NCBI GenBank assembly: GCA_049589355.1
Contig: JBAWAP010000066.1
Span: forward strand, 1-33,883
Length of the DNA stretch: 33,883 nt
From: JBAWAP01 sp049589355
Lineage (GTDB): Bacteria; Chloroflexota; Anaerolineae; VGOG01
Direction: 5' to 3'
The notes beneath the pieces were generated by a model, which ran no database searches, was not told the DNA's origin, and was given only the letters and a program-made list of their open reading frames with translations. The translations under genes were made by a program, and so were the position numbers. Below, in pieces: positions 26,812 to 33,883 of this stretch (position 1 is the first letter of the stretch; each line of letters starts with the position of its first letter).

Positions 26812-28716
26812 ATGGCTCTAAAACGGAAAATCGCATACATAGACCTTTCCACTGGCGAGATCAAGACCGCCCCTATCCCCATCGAGATGCGGAAGTTGTA
26901 TCTGGGTGGCCGGGGGCTGGACATGTACCTTTTGTACAATCACCTGGAGCCGGGGGTTGACCCGCTGGGCCCCGACAACGTGCTCACCGTCAGCGCTGGG
27001 CTACTGGTCGGCACGCTGGCCTCGGCCTCGGCGCGGACGCACATCGGGGCCAAATCGCCGCTGACCGGCTTTGTCGGCAGCTCCAACATGGGCGGCTTCT
27101 TCGCCCCTGAACTGCGCTTTGCCGGCTTCGACCATCTAGTTATCAAGGGCAAGGCTGACGGCCCCGTCTACCTCTGGGTCCACGACGGGGAGATCGAGAT
27201 CCGCGACGCCTCCAACGTCTGGGGCGAGGATGTCTTTGATACCCAGGAGCTCATCCGCGAGGAGTTGAGCGACCCGGAGGTCAAAGCGCTGTGCATCGGC
27301 GTAGGCGGGGAGAACCTGGTGCGCTTCGCCAACGTGATGACCGGGATGAAGAACGCGGCCGGTCGCTCAGGGATGGGCGCAGTGATGGGCTCCAAGAACC
27401 TCAAGGCCATTGCCGTGCGGGGCACGATGGATCTGGAAATCCGTTTTCCCGAGGAGGCACTGGAGTACAATAACAAGCTCATCGAGCACATTGCCTCGAC
27501 CAAGTTCGCCCAGATCATGCAGAAGTGGGGCACCATGTTTATCTACGGTGTCACCAACACCACCGGCCTGGTGCGCAACCGGAACTTTCAACTGAACCAG
27601 CAGGTGGGGGGGAACATCGAGTGCGAGCACATTGAGGAGTACTCATTGGGCACGGAGGGTTGCTATGGTTGCATCATCCATTGTCGCCACAAGTACCTGA
27701 TCAAGGACGGACCTTATGCCGGAACTTACGGCGAGGGGCCGGAGTACACCAGCCAGGGTGCCTTCGGCATGGAGGTCGGCTGCAACAACTTTGAGACAGT
27801 CCTGGTCGGCAACCACCTGGTCAACAAGTACGGGCTGGACACGCTGGAGACCGGCAGCATGATCGCCTGGGCGATGGAGCTCTACGAGAAGGGCATCCTG
27901 ACCGACGCGGACACGGATGGCTTGAAGCTGGAGTGGGGCAACGACGAGGCAGTGCTGGAGATGATCACGCGCATCGCCGAGCGCAAGGGTCTGGGTGACA
28001 TCCTGGCCGAGGGGCCGCTGCGGGCTGCCGAGAAGATCGGGCAGGACTCGCTCAAGTACTGCATCCAGGTCAAAGGCATGAGCAACCTGCACTCGGATGA
28101 GCGACCCACGCCGTCGCTGGCGCTGGGCATCGCCACGGGCTCGCGAGGCTCCGATCACCTGCGCAGCCGGCCAGCGATTGACCTCTACCATCTGCCCGAG
28201 CACGTGCTGCGTGGGATCTATGGCGGCCCCAAGCCGTACGATGGCCCACTGTCGCCCGACTACACCTCTTACGTGGGAAAGCCGCGCATGGTGCAGTGGC
28301 AGGAGATGATGTACGAGGCGATTGACTGTACCGGCGTGTGCAAGTACCACACCATCTTTCTCAGTCCCAACCTGATCGGCTTCGAGCAACTCTCTAGGCT
28401 GATCTACCTCAATACCGGCTTGGAGTTCACGCCGGAGGAGATCTGGGACATTGCCGACCGGGCCTATACCGTCGAGCGGTTGTTCAACATCCGGGAGGGG
28501 TTGACGCGGGCGGACGACTGGCTGGTGGACCGCTACTTCGATGAGCCAACTCCCATCGGCCTGCCGATTGCCCGGGGCAAGTGCCTGGACCGCGAAAAGT
28601 TCAAGCAGATGATAGACGAATACTATGAATTACATGGCTGGGATGAGAACGGCGTGCCCCGGCCGGAGACGCTGAAGAAGCTGGGGCTGGACCAGGAACC
28701 TTCGCATAAGCTCTAG
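26812..28716 (+). CDS. Tungsten-dependent aldehyde:ferredoxin oxidoreductase (AOR family)
   Basis: This 634-residue cytoplasmic enzyme would oxidise aldehydes to acids (or reduce acids) with ferredoxin. N-terminal AOR motifs: KIAYIDLSTGEI, LGGRGLDMYLLY, SARTHIGAKSPLTG (pterin contact) and GSSNMGGFFAPELRFAGFDHLVIKG. The [4Fe-4S] ligands lie in EGCYGCIIHC, with the fourth cysteine in the DCTGVCKYH segment. GRSGMGAVMGSKNLKAIAVRG and ERPTPSLALGIATGSRG are also typical. ATG 26812 has AAGGAG at 26796-26801. The partner is probably the polyferredoxin 308 bases downstream. AOR relatives include benzoyl-CoA reductase BamB, but no other Bam gene is present, so simple aldehyde oxidation is favoured. Confidence 0.93.
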   Translation: MALKRKIAYIDLSTGEIKTAPIPIEMRKLYLGGRGLDMYLLYNHLEPGVDPLGPDNVLTVSAGLLVGTLASASARTHIGAKSPLTGFVGSSNMGGFFAPELRFAGFDHLVIKGKADGPVYLWVHDGEIEIRDASNVWGEDVFDTQELIREELSDPEVKALCIGVGGENLVRFANVMTGMKNAAGRSGMGAVMGSKNLKAIAVRGTMDLEIRFPEEALEYNNKLIEHIASTKFAQIMQKWGTMFIYGVTNTTGLVRNRNFQLNQQVGGNIECEHIEEYSLGTEGCYGCIIHCRHKYLIKDGPYAGTYGEGPEYTSQGAFGMEVGCNNFETVLVGNHLVNKYGLDTLETGSMIAWAMELYEKGILTDADTDGLKLEWGNDEAVLEMITRIAERKGLGDILAEGPLRAAEKIGQDSLKYCIQVKGMSNLHSDERPTPSLALGIATGSRGSDHLRSRPAIDLYHLPEHVLRGIYGGPKPYDGPLSPDYTSYVGKPRMVQWQEMMYEAIDCTGVCKYHTIFLSPNLIGFEQLSRLIYLNTGLEFTPEEIWDIADRAYTVERLFNIREGLTRADDWLVDRYFDEPTPIGLPIARGKCLDREKFKQMIDEYYELHGWDENGVPRPETLKKLGLDQEPSHKL

Positions 28717-28872
28717 TGGGATGTAGCACAGGTTTCGTACGAAATGTGCCCATCTTGTCAGCACTTGCCGAAGGACCGAGTATGGGGTTGCGGGGGAATC
28801 GCCCCCTAACCCATCCCCTGGTCCCCATATGCGTCAACTTAATAAAAGGACGATGTCGTGCTCGCCGGGGCC

Positions 28873-28980
28873 GCACGGCCATAAAGTGGCCGTGCTACAA
28901 AGCTCCCGCCCGATGAATCGGGCTCAAGAACCCCGTTTACGGGGTGGCAGCTTTGTAGCCGTGGCACTTCATGCCACGGC
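28873..28980. repeat. Cloverleaf-like palindromic element
   Basis: The gene-free stretch 28717-29024 contains four nested palindromes. GCACGGCCA / TGGCCGTGC spans 28873-28895. CTACAAAGCT / AGCTTTGTAG (28895-28904 / 28949-28958) encloses GCCCGAT / ATCGGGC (28908-28923) and CCCCGT / ACGGGG (28931-28944). GCCGTGGC / GCCACGGC spans 28958-28980. The left and right flanks are also imperfect reverse complements of each other. This looks like a mobile palindromic (REP/MITE-class) element; it could double as a terminator for the AOR gene. The rest of the stretch shows nothing recognisable. Confidence 0.8.
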
Positions 28981-29024
28981 GGGGCTGGACGGCGAGCCCT
29001 CCAACATGCTATAGGAGATTGCAG

Positions 29025-29516
29025 ATGGAGAAGATACTGGTAGTAAATCACGAGAAGTGCACTGGCTGCCGGTTGTGCGAGATGGTCTGCTCAGTGAAGC
29101 ACACTGGCATGAGCAACCCTACTCGCTCCCGCATCCACGTCATCAAGTGGCCGAGGGAGGGGTTCGAGCTGCCGATGCTGTGCCAGCAATGCGAGGAAGC
29201 ACCTTGCGTCGCCGTCTGTCCCAAGGACGCCCTGTCCCGCGATCCCATCCTGGGGCGAGTGACACTGAACTATGACCTGTGCATCGGCTGCAAGATGTGT
29301 ATGATCGCCTGTCCGTTCGGCGGCATGGGCTTCGACATCGCGGCCCGGCAGGTTGTCAAGTGCGACCTGTGCGACGGCGACCCGACCTGCGTCCGCTTCT
29401 GCGGTCCTGGTGCGCTCCAGTTCGTGCCCGCCTCCTCCGTGAACCTGATGAAGAAGCGGGACGCTGGGCTGAAGTTCTCTGAGGTGATGAAAAAGTCGTT
29501 CGCTGCCAGGCTCTAG
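29025..29516 (+). CDS. Four-cluster ferredoxin (AOR electron-transfer partner)
   Basis: This 163-residue HycB/CooF/DmsB-type protein has four cysteine sets: CTGCRLCEMVC, CQQCEEAPCVAVCP, CIGCKMCMIACPFGG and CDLCDGDPTCVRFCG. Together they would bind four [4Fe-4S] clusters. ATAGGAGATT provides the ribosome-binding site for ATG 29025. Lying next in line after AOR, it probably accepts the electrons from aldehyde oxidation, as in AOR clusters that carry an AorA-type polyferredoxin. It is cytoplasmic, with no signal peptide. Confidence 0.9.
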   Translation: MEKILVVNHEKCTGCRLCEMVCSVKHTGMSNPTRSRIHVIKWPREGFELPMLCQQCEEAPCVAVCPKDALSRDPILGRVTLNYDLCIGCKMCMIACPFGGMGFDIAARQVVKCDLCDGDPTCVRFCGPGALQFVPASSVNLMKKRDAGLKFSEVMKKSFAARL

Positions 29517-29549
29517 GGCGACCGCAAGGGTTGCCCCTGCGAGGGAACC

Positions 29550-30172
29550 TTGACAGATTCAAAAGTCGCGTCTCTCGCCGACGCTGTGCGTCGCTTCATC
29601 CATAACGGCGCGCACATCTCTTTTGGCGGGTTCACGGTCAATCGCCAACCGATGGCCTGCGCCTACGAGATCATCCGCCAGGGAATAACGGGGCTTCACA
29701 TGTATATGCACTCCGGGGGCCAGGCCCTCTACGGCAACCTGAACTCTACCTGCTTGGGCGATTACGCCCGGCCGACTGTGCGCTTTCCCGGTTCGGGCGG
29801 GGCCTGTGACGTGGGCAGCTTCGTGGGCCGCACCATCGTCTTCATCCGGCACGGGCGGCGGTTCGTCGAGCAGTTGGATTACCTGACCACGCCGGGCTAC
29901 CTGGCCGGCCCCAGTGGGCGGAACGGGCGGGCTATCAGCACGGCAGCCCGGCCGGTGTGATTTCGGATAGGGCGCTGTTGCGCTTTGACGAAGTGAGTAA
30001 GGAAATGTACCTGGACCGGTACTATCCGGGCACCACGTCCGAGGAAATCCAGGCACACACCGGCTTCCCACTCGATCTCTCCCGTGCTGCGCCGCTCGAC
30101 CCGCCCACTGCTGGAGAGCTACACACTCTGCGTCAAGAGGTAGACCCCCAGCGGCTCGTTCTGGGGCAGTAA
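29550..30172 (+). pseudogene. Collapsed GctA/GctB CoA-transferase chimera
   Basis: From TTG 29550 the translation first matches the start of the glutaconate CoA-transferase alpha chain (VASLADAVRRFIHNGAHISFGGFT...RQPMACAYEIIRQG). At QALYGNLNST (~29730-29750) it jumps to the middle of the beta chain (GDYARPTVRFPGSGGACDVGSF...RRFVEQLDYLTTPGYL). At about 29955 the frame shifts: one frame ends at TGA 29958-29960, and the beta C terminus continues in another (VISDRALLRFDEVSKEMYL, YYPGTTSEEIQAHTGF). A single internal deletion fused the two genes within the YGN codons, and a later indel broke the frame. The lost part includes the beta-chain active-site glutamate (Glu54 in Acidaminococcus), so it is non-functional. 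Confidence 0.85.
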
Positions 30173-30205
30173 AATTGGGCGCTGTTCAACGTATGAGAAG
30201 AAAAT

Positions 30206-30658
30206 ATGGTCAATGCGAGATTTGTTCATACCAACCTCATAGCTCAGGATTGGAGGAAGCTTGCTCAGTTCTATGAACAGGTTTTCGGCTGCACGCCAGT
30301 GCCGCCCGAGAGAAAGCTTGCGGGGCAGTGGCTCGAAGACGGGACGGGAGTTCCCGACGCCGAGATTTGCGGGATGCACTTGCGCCTTCCGGGTTATGGT
30401 GATGAAGGGCCTACACTCGAAATCTATCAATATAACCACCATAAAGAGCGACCGGAAACGGCTGCCAATCGCCCTGGATTTGGGCATATCGCTTTCGCAG
30501 TTGATGACGTTGAAGCGGCCCGAGAAGCCGTAATCGCGGCAGGAGGCGGAACCCTAGGAGAAGTGAGCTCTCTAGAAGTTCCTGGAGCGGGGAGGGTTAC
30601 ATTCGTCTATTTGACGGACCCCGAGGGGAATATCATAGAACTGCAACGCTGGTCGTAG
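30206..30658 (+). CDS. VOC/glyoxalase-superfamily protein
   Basis: This 150-residue cytoplasmic protein has two beta-alpha-beta-beta-beta modules. The first metal-ligand position is FVHTNLIAQDWRKLAQFYEQVFG, the end of module one is LEIYQYN, the third is FGHIAFAVDDVEAAREAVIAAGG, and the fourth is YLTDPEGNIIELQRW. Apparent ligands are His and Glu, as in glyoxalase, methylmalonyl-CoA epimerase and dioxygenase members. The exact reaction cannot be told. ATG 30206 lacks a strong Shine-Dalgarno site. It stands alone between the CoA-transferase remains and the dehalogenase. Confidence 0.85.
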   Translation: MVNARFVHTNLIAQDWRKLAQFYEQVFGCTPVPPERKLAGQWLEDGTGVPDAEICGMHLRLPGYGDEGPTLEIYQYNHHKERPETAANRPGFGHIAFAVDDVEAAREAVIAAGGGTLGEVSSLEVPGAGRVTFVYLTDPEGNIIELQRWS

Positions 30659-30713
30659 AGGAAGGTGCAACTGACTACTGGACACTGAACGGAGAGAGCA
30701 TAGGAGTGACAAA

Positions 30714-31865
30714 GTGAAAGAAGTTGACGTACCCACCTATGAAAAGGACAGGGTCGGCGAGGTCAGGCAGTGGGACGAGCGCGACATCTTGTTTGCTCGG
30801 GCAGATATCTTCTCTCACTTCGGCACGGACAGTCCAGAGTATAAGATTTACTATGAAGCGCACCCTGAGCATCTGGAATATGATACCCAGGTAAACAGCA
30901 TGCCCGGCCTGGGGAGAACGGGCGGAGTTGACACCCCAATGTTCGATGCTCAGTTCGAGGCGATCACAAAAATCGCTTCCGAGTCCTTTGTAGATGGGGA
31001 GCCATCCCTCCATAAGACCGAGATTCCACCGGAGCGGGCGGTCAAGAAGGTGAAGGCATTCGCTCGATTTCTGGGAGCTGATTTGGTGGGGATCGGTCCC
31101 TTGCGCCAGGAGTGGGTTTACAGCCACGTCGGTCGTTCGTTCGGTAACCGTGAAGGTTTCCAACGATGGGGTACACCGGTTGGCCTCCGCCATCAGACCA
31201 ACGCCATTGCGATGGGCTTCCAAATGGACTACGATCTAATCCAGAGTGCCCCAGACTTCCCGGTCTTGCTGGCGACGGGCAAAGGGTATGCCACCGGCGC
31301 CTGGGTCTCAATTCAACTGGCCGAATACATCCGCATGTTTGGTTATTCCGCTCGGGCCCATCACCTGTATAACTACCGGGTGCTCGTCGTGCCAGTTGCC
31401 GTTGATTGCGGTTTAGGCGAGCTTTCCCGCGCTGGTTTCCTGATCACCAAAGAGTTCGGGCTGGGTTTACGCCTGGGCGTGGTCACCACAGATATGCCTT
31501 TGGCTCATGACAAACCTGTTGACATCGCCGCCCAATCCTTCTGCGAAACCTGCAAGGTCTGTGCGGAAAACTGCCCCATTGGCGCCATTCCCATGGGCGA
31601 CAAGATCGAGTTCAACGGCATTAGGAAATGGAAGCTAGACGAACGGAAATGTTACCGCTACTGGCACGCGGCCGGTACGGACTGTGCTCTTTGCATGACC
31701 ACCTGCCCCTGGACAAAGCCCAGGAGCTGGTTCCACAGGTCCATGTCCTTGTTGGCTACCGTGAAAGGCCCGCACCAGTGGCTGATGACACAGGCGGATA
31801 AGTTGATCTACGGCAAGTTTAAGGGCGTGCCTCGCCCTGATTTCATTGATCCCTTCGGACACTGA
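30714..31865 (+). CDS. Reductive dehalogenase-like protein without Tat signal
   Basis: This 383-residue corrinoid/Fe-S protein of the RdhA family has GADLVGIGPLRQEWVYS (~121-137). It then has the cobalamin-domain core VVPVAVDCGLGELSRAGFLITKEFGLGLRLGVVTTDMPL (~225-263). Two ferredoxin-type sets follow: C277-C280-C283-C287 and C313, C324-C327-C331. RdhA enzymes remove halogens from organohalides. Respiratory members have a twin-arginine signal and an rdhB anchor gene; neither is present here. So this is a cytoplasmic, possibly catabolic or non-dehalogenating member, such as an epoxyqueuosine-reductase-like relative. GTG 30714 has AGGAG at 30702-30706. It is shorter than respiratory RdhAs mainly because the signal and N-terminal part are reduced. 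Confidence 0.85.
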   Translation: MKEVDVPTYEKDRVGEVRQWDERDILFARADIFSHFGTDSPEYKIYYEAHPEHLEYDTQVNSMPGLGRTGGVDTPMFDAQFEAITKIASESFVDGEPSLHKTEIPPERAVKKVKAFARFLGADLVGIGPLRQEWVYSHVGRSFGNREGFQRWGTPVGLRHQTNAIAMGFQMDYDLIQSAPDFPVLLATGKGYATGAWVSIQLAEYIRMFGYSARAHHLYNYRVLVVPVAVDCGLGELSRAGFLITKEFGLGLRLGVVTTDMPLAHDKPVDIAAQSFCETCKVCAENCPIGAIPMGDKIEFNGIRKWKLDERKCYRYWHAAGTDCALCMTTCPWTKPRSWFHRSMSLLATVKGPHQWLMTQADKLIYGKFKGVPRPDFIDPFGH

Positions 31866-31949
31866 GATTTATCTGAGATCATCGAACATTGGCTGCGTGC
31901 AGCCGCAACTGCGCCCGACGGCGCGAATCTTCAATAATGCGCTTGAGAG

Positions 31950-32045
31950 CGATGGTTCCTGCTCCTGGTCGTGGGCTATCCGGCTGATGATGCGTTCGTG
32001 CCCATTCGCAAGAAGTCGCTGTAAGAGGTAGTCACATTCGTTTGA
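31950..32045 (+). pseudogene. Nitroreductase 3'-end stub
   Basis: The frame reads FLLLVVGYPADDAFVPIRKKSL, then TAA (32022-32024), then EVVTFV and TGA. This is the C-terminal end of nitroreductase-family flavoproteins, normally GYPAED...RKSLEEVVxFV. A single change of a GAA-type codon to TAA would explain the internal stop. Another stop (TGA 31944) lies just upstream and nothing earlier matches, so only the last ~30 codons survive. The rest of the gap 31866-32102 is unrecognised. Confidence 0.7.
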
Positions 32046-32102
32046 GGGTGAATGAGTGCGCCGACCGGTTGAGGCATGCGGGTTTCGAAGAAGGAAGGTG
32101 AT

Positions 32103-32516
32103 ATGAGGAAACAGCAATATCCAGAGCCAACAGTGGGTGCATTAATATCCAACCAAGAAGGTAAAGTCCTCTTACTGAAATCTGATAAATGGAGAAACAA
32201 ATATGTGATTCCTGGAGGGCACATTGAATTGGGTGAGACAATGGAAGATGCCCTAAAGAGAGAGGTAAAAGAAGAAACAGGATTAGACATTTACGATATT
32301 GAATTTGCTTTACTGCAGGAGTTTATTTTTGATGAGTCATTTTATGAAAGAAAGCATTTCTTATTTATCGATTTCCTTTGCAAAACTGATTCGAAAGAAG
32401 TAGTATTGAATTCTGAAAGTCAAGAATATGTTTGGGTTTCTTTAGAGGAAGCATTAGGACTTCCACTAGATCCTTACACAAAACGATTAGTCGAAGACTT
32501 GAAGAGAGGCTCTTGA
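32103..32516 (+). CDS. Nudix hydrolase
   Basis: This 137-residue protein has a complete Nudix box in PGGHIELGETMEDALKREVKEETGLDI (~43-69), giving G-x5-E-x7-REVKEETGL with all the magnesium-binding glutamates. It would hydrolyse a nucleoside diphosphate linked to another moiety, possibly oxidised nucleotides; specificity is unknown. ATG 32103 has AAGGAAGG upstream. Its codons are strikingly AT-rich (many AAA, GAA, TTT, ATT) beside GC-rich neighbours, pointing to recent transfer. Its TGA overlaps the HdrA ATG as TGATG, so the two are coupled despite different composition. Confidence 0.92.
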   Translation: MRKQQYPEPTVGALISNQEGKVLLLKSDKWRNKYVIPGGHIELGETMEDALKREVKEETGLDIYDIEFALLQEFIFDESFYERKHFLFIDFLCKTDSKEVVLNSESQEYVWVSLEEALGLPLDPYTKRLVEDLKRGS

Positions 32517-33883
32517 TGAACCAAGCTGTTCTCGTCATCGGCGCCGGCATCGCCGGTATCCAGGCCTCGATTGACCTGGCCCAAATGGGCTTCCAGGTCT
32601 ACCTGGTGGAACGCACTCCCTCCATCGGCGGCCGGATGGCCCAACTGGACAAGACCTTCCCCACTAACGACTGCGCCATCTGCATCCTGGCGCCCAAGAT
32701 GGCGGACGTAGGTCGTCACCCTAATATTGAGTTGATGACCTACAGCGAAGTTGTATCAGTCCATCGGGTTTCAGGTGACAAAGTTTCAGGTTCCAGGTCG
32801 AGCGAACTCGAAACCTCAAACCCGAAACCCGAAACCCACTTCCGGGTCAGGGTGCGCAAAAAACCCCGCTACGTGGACGTGGAGCGGTGCACCGGCTGTG
32901 GTGAGTGTGTGGAGAAGTGCCCCCGGCGGGTGCCGGACGACTTCAACGCTGACCTGAGCCGACGACGGGCCATCTACCTCCCCTTCCCCCAGGCCGTGCC
33001 GCGCAAGATGACGATTGACGCCGACTACTGCCTCTACCTGATGAGCCGGGAGAAGGGGCGCTGTCGCCTCTGCGAGGAGGTCTGCCAGGCGGGAGCGATA
33101 GACTGGGAGCAACAAGAGGAGATCGTCGAGTTGAATGTCGGGGCCATCGTCGTCGCCACCGGCTTCGATCCCTACGACGTCTCAGCGTTGAAGGAGTACG
33201 GGTTCGGTACGATCCCCAACGTCATCACCGGCTTGCAGTACGAGCGAATGGTCTCGGCCTCGGGGCCCACGTCCGGCGAGCTGCGGCGTCCCTCGGACGG
33301 CGAGCACCCGCACACTGTAGCTTTCATCCAGTGTGTCGGCTCGCGGGACGTGAACTACAACCCCTACTGCTCCAGCGTGTGCTGTATGTTCGCCACCAAA
33401 GAGGCCATCCTGGCCAACGAGCATGACCCGGAGCTGAGGTCCTACATCTTTTACACTGACCTACGGGCAGGCGGGAAGCGGTTCCAGGAATACATCGCCC
33501 GGGCCAGAGAGGAGTACCAGGTGACCTACATCCGGGGCCGACCAGGAGGCATCAGGGAGAACCCTGAGACTGGCAATCCCATCGTGCGCTACGAGGAAAC
33601 GACCGCCCGGCAGGTGCGGGAGATGGAGGTAGGGTTGGTGGTGCTGTGCCAGGCACTGGTTCCCCGGCGCGGCCAGCAGGAGGTGGCCGAGTTGCTGGGC
33701 ATTGAGTTGGACGAGCATGGATTCGTGCATATCCCGGGGCGACTGGCCCGTCCGGTAGATACGAGCGTGCCGGGCATCTTTGCCTGCGGCTACTGCCAGA
33801 GCCCGCAGGACATCCCTGATTCCGTGATCCAGGCTTCAGGGGTGGCGGCGCGCATAGCAGAGATGTTGCATCAGGCACAAGGG
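32516..33883 (+). CDS. hdrA: HdrA-like FAD/Fe-S protein (runs off window)
   Basis: These are the first 456 codons of a heterodisulfide-reductase subunit A homologue; no stop is reached. It has the FAD motif VIGAGIAGIQASIDLAQMGF and the conserved NDCAICILAPKM...GRHPNI. It also has a ferredoxin set CTGCGECVEKCP (~125-136), CRLCEEVCQAGAIDW, AIVVATGFDPYD, and IQCVGSRD...YCSSVCCMFA. HdrA proteins bifurcate or transfer electrons with HdrBC, MvhD-type or FdhAB partners; hdrBC would be expected just beyond the window. ATG 32516 overlaps the Nudix stop. Residues ~83-108 are not part of the family and come from an in-frame repeat insertion. The upstream AOR, Mo enzyme and GlcD-GlcF are possible electron sources. 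Confidence 0.92.
   Translation, partial: MNQAVLVIGAGIAGIQASIDLAQMGFQVYLVERTPSIGGRMAQLDKTFPTNDCAICILAPKMADVGRHPNIELMTYSEVVSVHRVSGDKVSGSRSSELETSNPKPETHFRVRVRKKPRYVDVERCTGCGECVEKCPRRVPDDFNADLSRRRAIYLPFPQAVPRKMTIDADYCLYLMSREKGRCRLCEEVCQAGAIDWEQQEEIVELNVGAIVVATGFDPYDVSALKEYGFGTIPNVITGLQYERMVSASGPTSGELRRPSDGEHPHTVAFIQCVGSRDVNYNPYCSSVCCMFATKEAILANEHDPELRSYIFYTDLRAGGKRFQEYIARAREEYQVTYIRGRPGGIRENPETGNPIVRYEETTARQVREMEVGLVVLCQALVPRRGQQEVAELLGIELDEHGFVHIPGRLARPVDTSVPGIFACGYCQSPQDIPDSVIQASGVAARIAEMLHQAQG
32764..32838 (+). repeat. In-frame palindromic repeat inside hdrA
   Basis: The segment has TTTCAGG motifs on the left (32769-32775, 32784-32790) and CGAAACC/CCGAAACCC motifs on the right (32809-32837). 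It forms an imperfect inverted repeat around AGGTCGAGCGAACTCG. It is open in the hdrA frame and adds about 25 residues (SGDKVSGSRSSELETS...) between the FAD-binding and ferredoxin parts. It resembles intergenic GGTTTCAGGT repeats of environmental genomes. Confidence 0.8.

Noticed and set aside
26812..29516. Class II benzoyl-CoA reductase (BamBC)
   Set aside because: BamB is in the AOR family and BamC is a polyferredoxin, but none of BamD-I is present and the sequence reads as an ordinary AOR.
1..33883. tRNA, rRNA, phage or transposase genes
   Set aside because: I found no tRNA-like cloverleaf with a CCA or T-loop context, no rRNA sequence, and no integrase, transposase or phage structural motifs on either strand.

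Overview
This window is a 33.9 kb piece of a mostly high-GC genome from a strict anaerobe. Every gene I can support reads on the + strand. The enzyme set points to fermentative or syntrophic acyl-CoA chemistry: ADP-forming acyl-CoA synthetase, HAD-first/crotonase-last fusion, tungsten aldehyde oxidoreductase with polyferredoxin, radical-type dehydratase with its ATPase activator, Tat-less reductive dehalogenase and HdrA. Together with abundant palindromic intergenic repeats, this suggests an uncultured Chloroflexota (Anaerolineae/Dehalococcoidia-like) bacterium. That assignment is an inference; no rRNA or marker gene is present.

Region 1 (1-14.7 kb) is a mosaic, and it is the most unusual part. 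An intact amidohydrolase opens it and an intact 3-hydroxyacyl-CoA dehydrogenase/enoyl-CoA hydratase (HAD-ECH) closes it. Between them lie two diverged copies of only the amidohydrolase 3' end (about 1726-1892 and 9071-9249) and one diverged copy of the HAD-ECH leader plus its first ~50 codons (about 5867-6140). Four cargo modules sit between these gene stubs: a DUF4258/zinc-finger toxin-antitoxin-like pair; a two-TM protein followed by a 37-residue acidic protein coupled to a membrane-anchored SF1 helicase with a nuclease-like insert; a molybdopterin oxidoreductase with its ferredoxin; and an oxidoreductase-glycosyltransferase-methyltransferase group. Two cargoes are bounded by GTTAGCC.../...GGCTAAC arms that resemble the split attC sites of integron cassettes. 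No integrase is visible.

Region 2 (14.9-21.3 kb) is a tight operon: acyl-CoA synthetase, a GlcD-GlcF fusion (2-hydroxyacid dehydrogenase with Fe-S module), a single 2-hydroxyacyl-CoA-dehydratase-type subunit and its BadF/HgdC-type activator. Oxidation or activation of a 2-hydroxy acid and a low-potential dehydration or reduction would fit. The HAD-ECH just upstream could process an enoyl-CoA product.

Region 3 (21.5-26.6 kb) holds an unrecognised 465-residue protein with weak polysaccharide-deacetylase character and a thioesterase stub. It then has a second operon: both halves of an ADP-forming acyl-CoA synthetase, a thiolase and a small zinc-ribbon protein.

Region 4 (26.8-33.9 kb) carries an AOR-family aldehyde oxidoreductase with a four-cluster ferredoxin, and a glutaconate-type CoA-transferase collapsed into one broken chimera. 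A VOC protein, a cytoplasmic reductive dehalogenase, a nitroreductase stub, an AT-rich Nudix hydrolase and the first 456 codons of HdrA follow.

Two themes recur. First, gene decay: five gene stubs or chimeras are recognisable. Second, repeats invade genes: three conserved enzymes (GlcD-GlcF, the activator and HdrA) contain in-frame low-complexity or palindromic repeat insertions, reminiscent of protein-coding palindromic elements in other bacteria.
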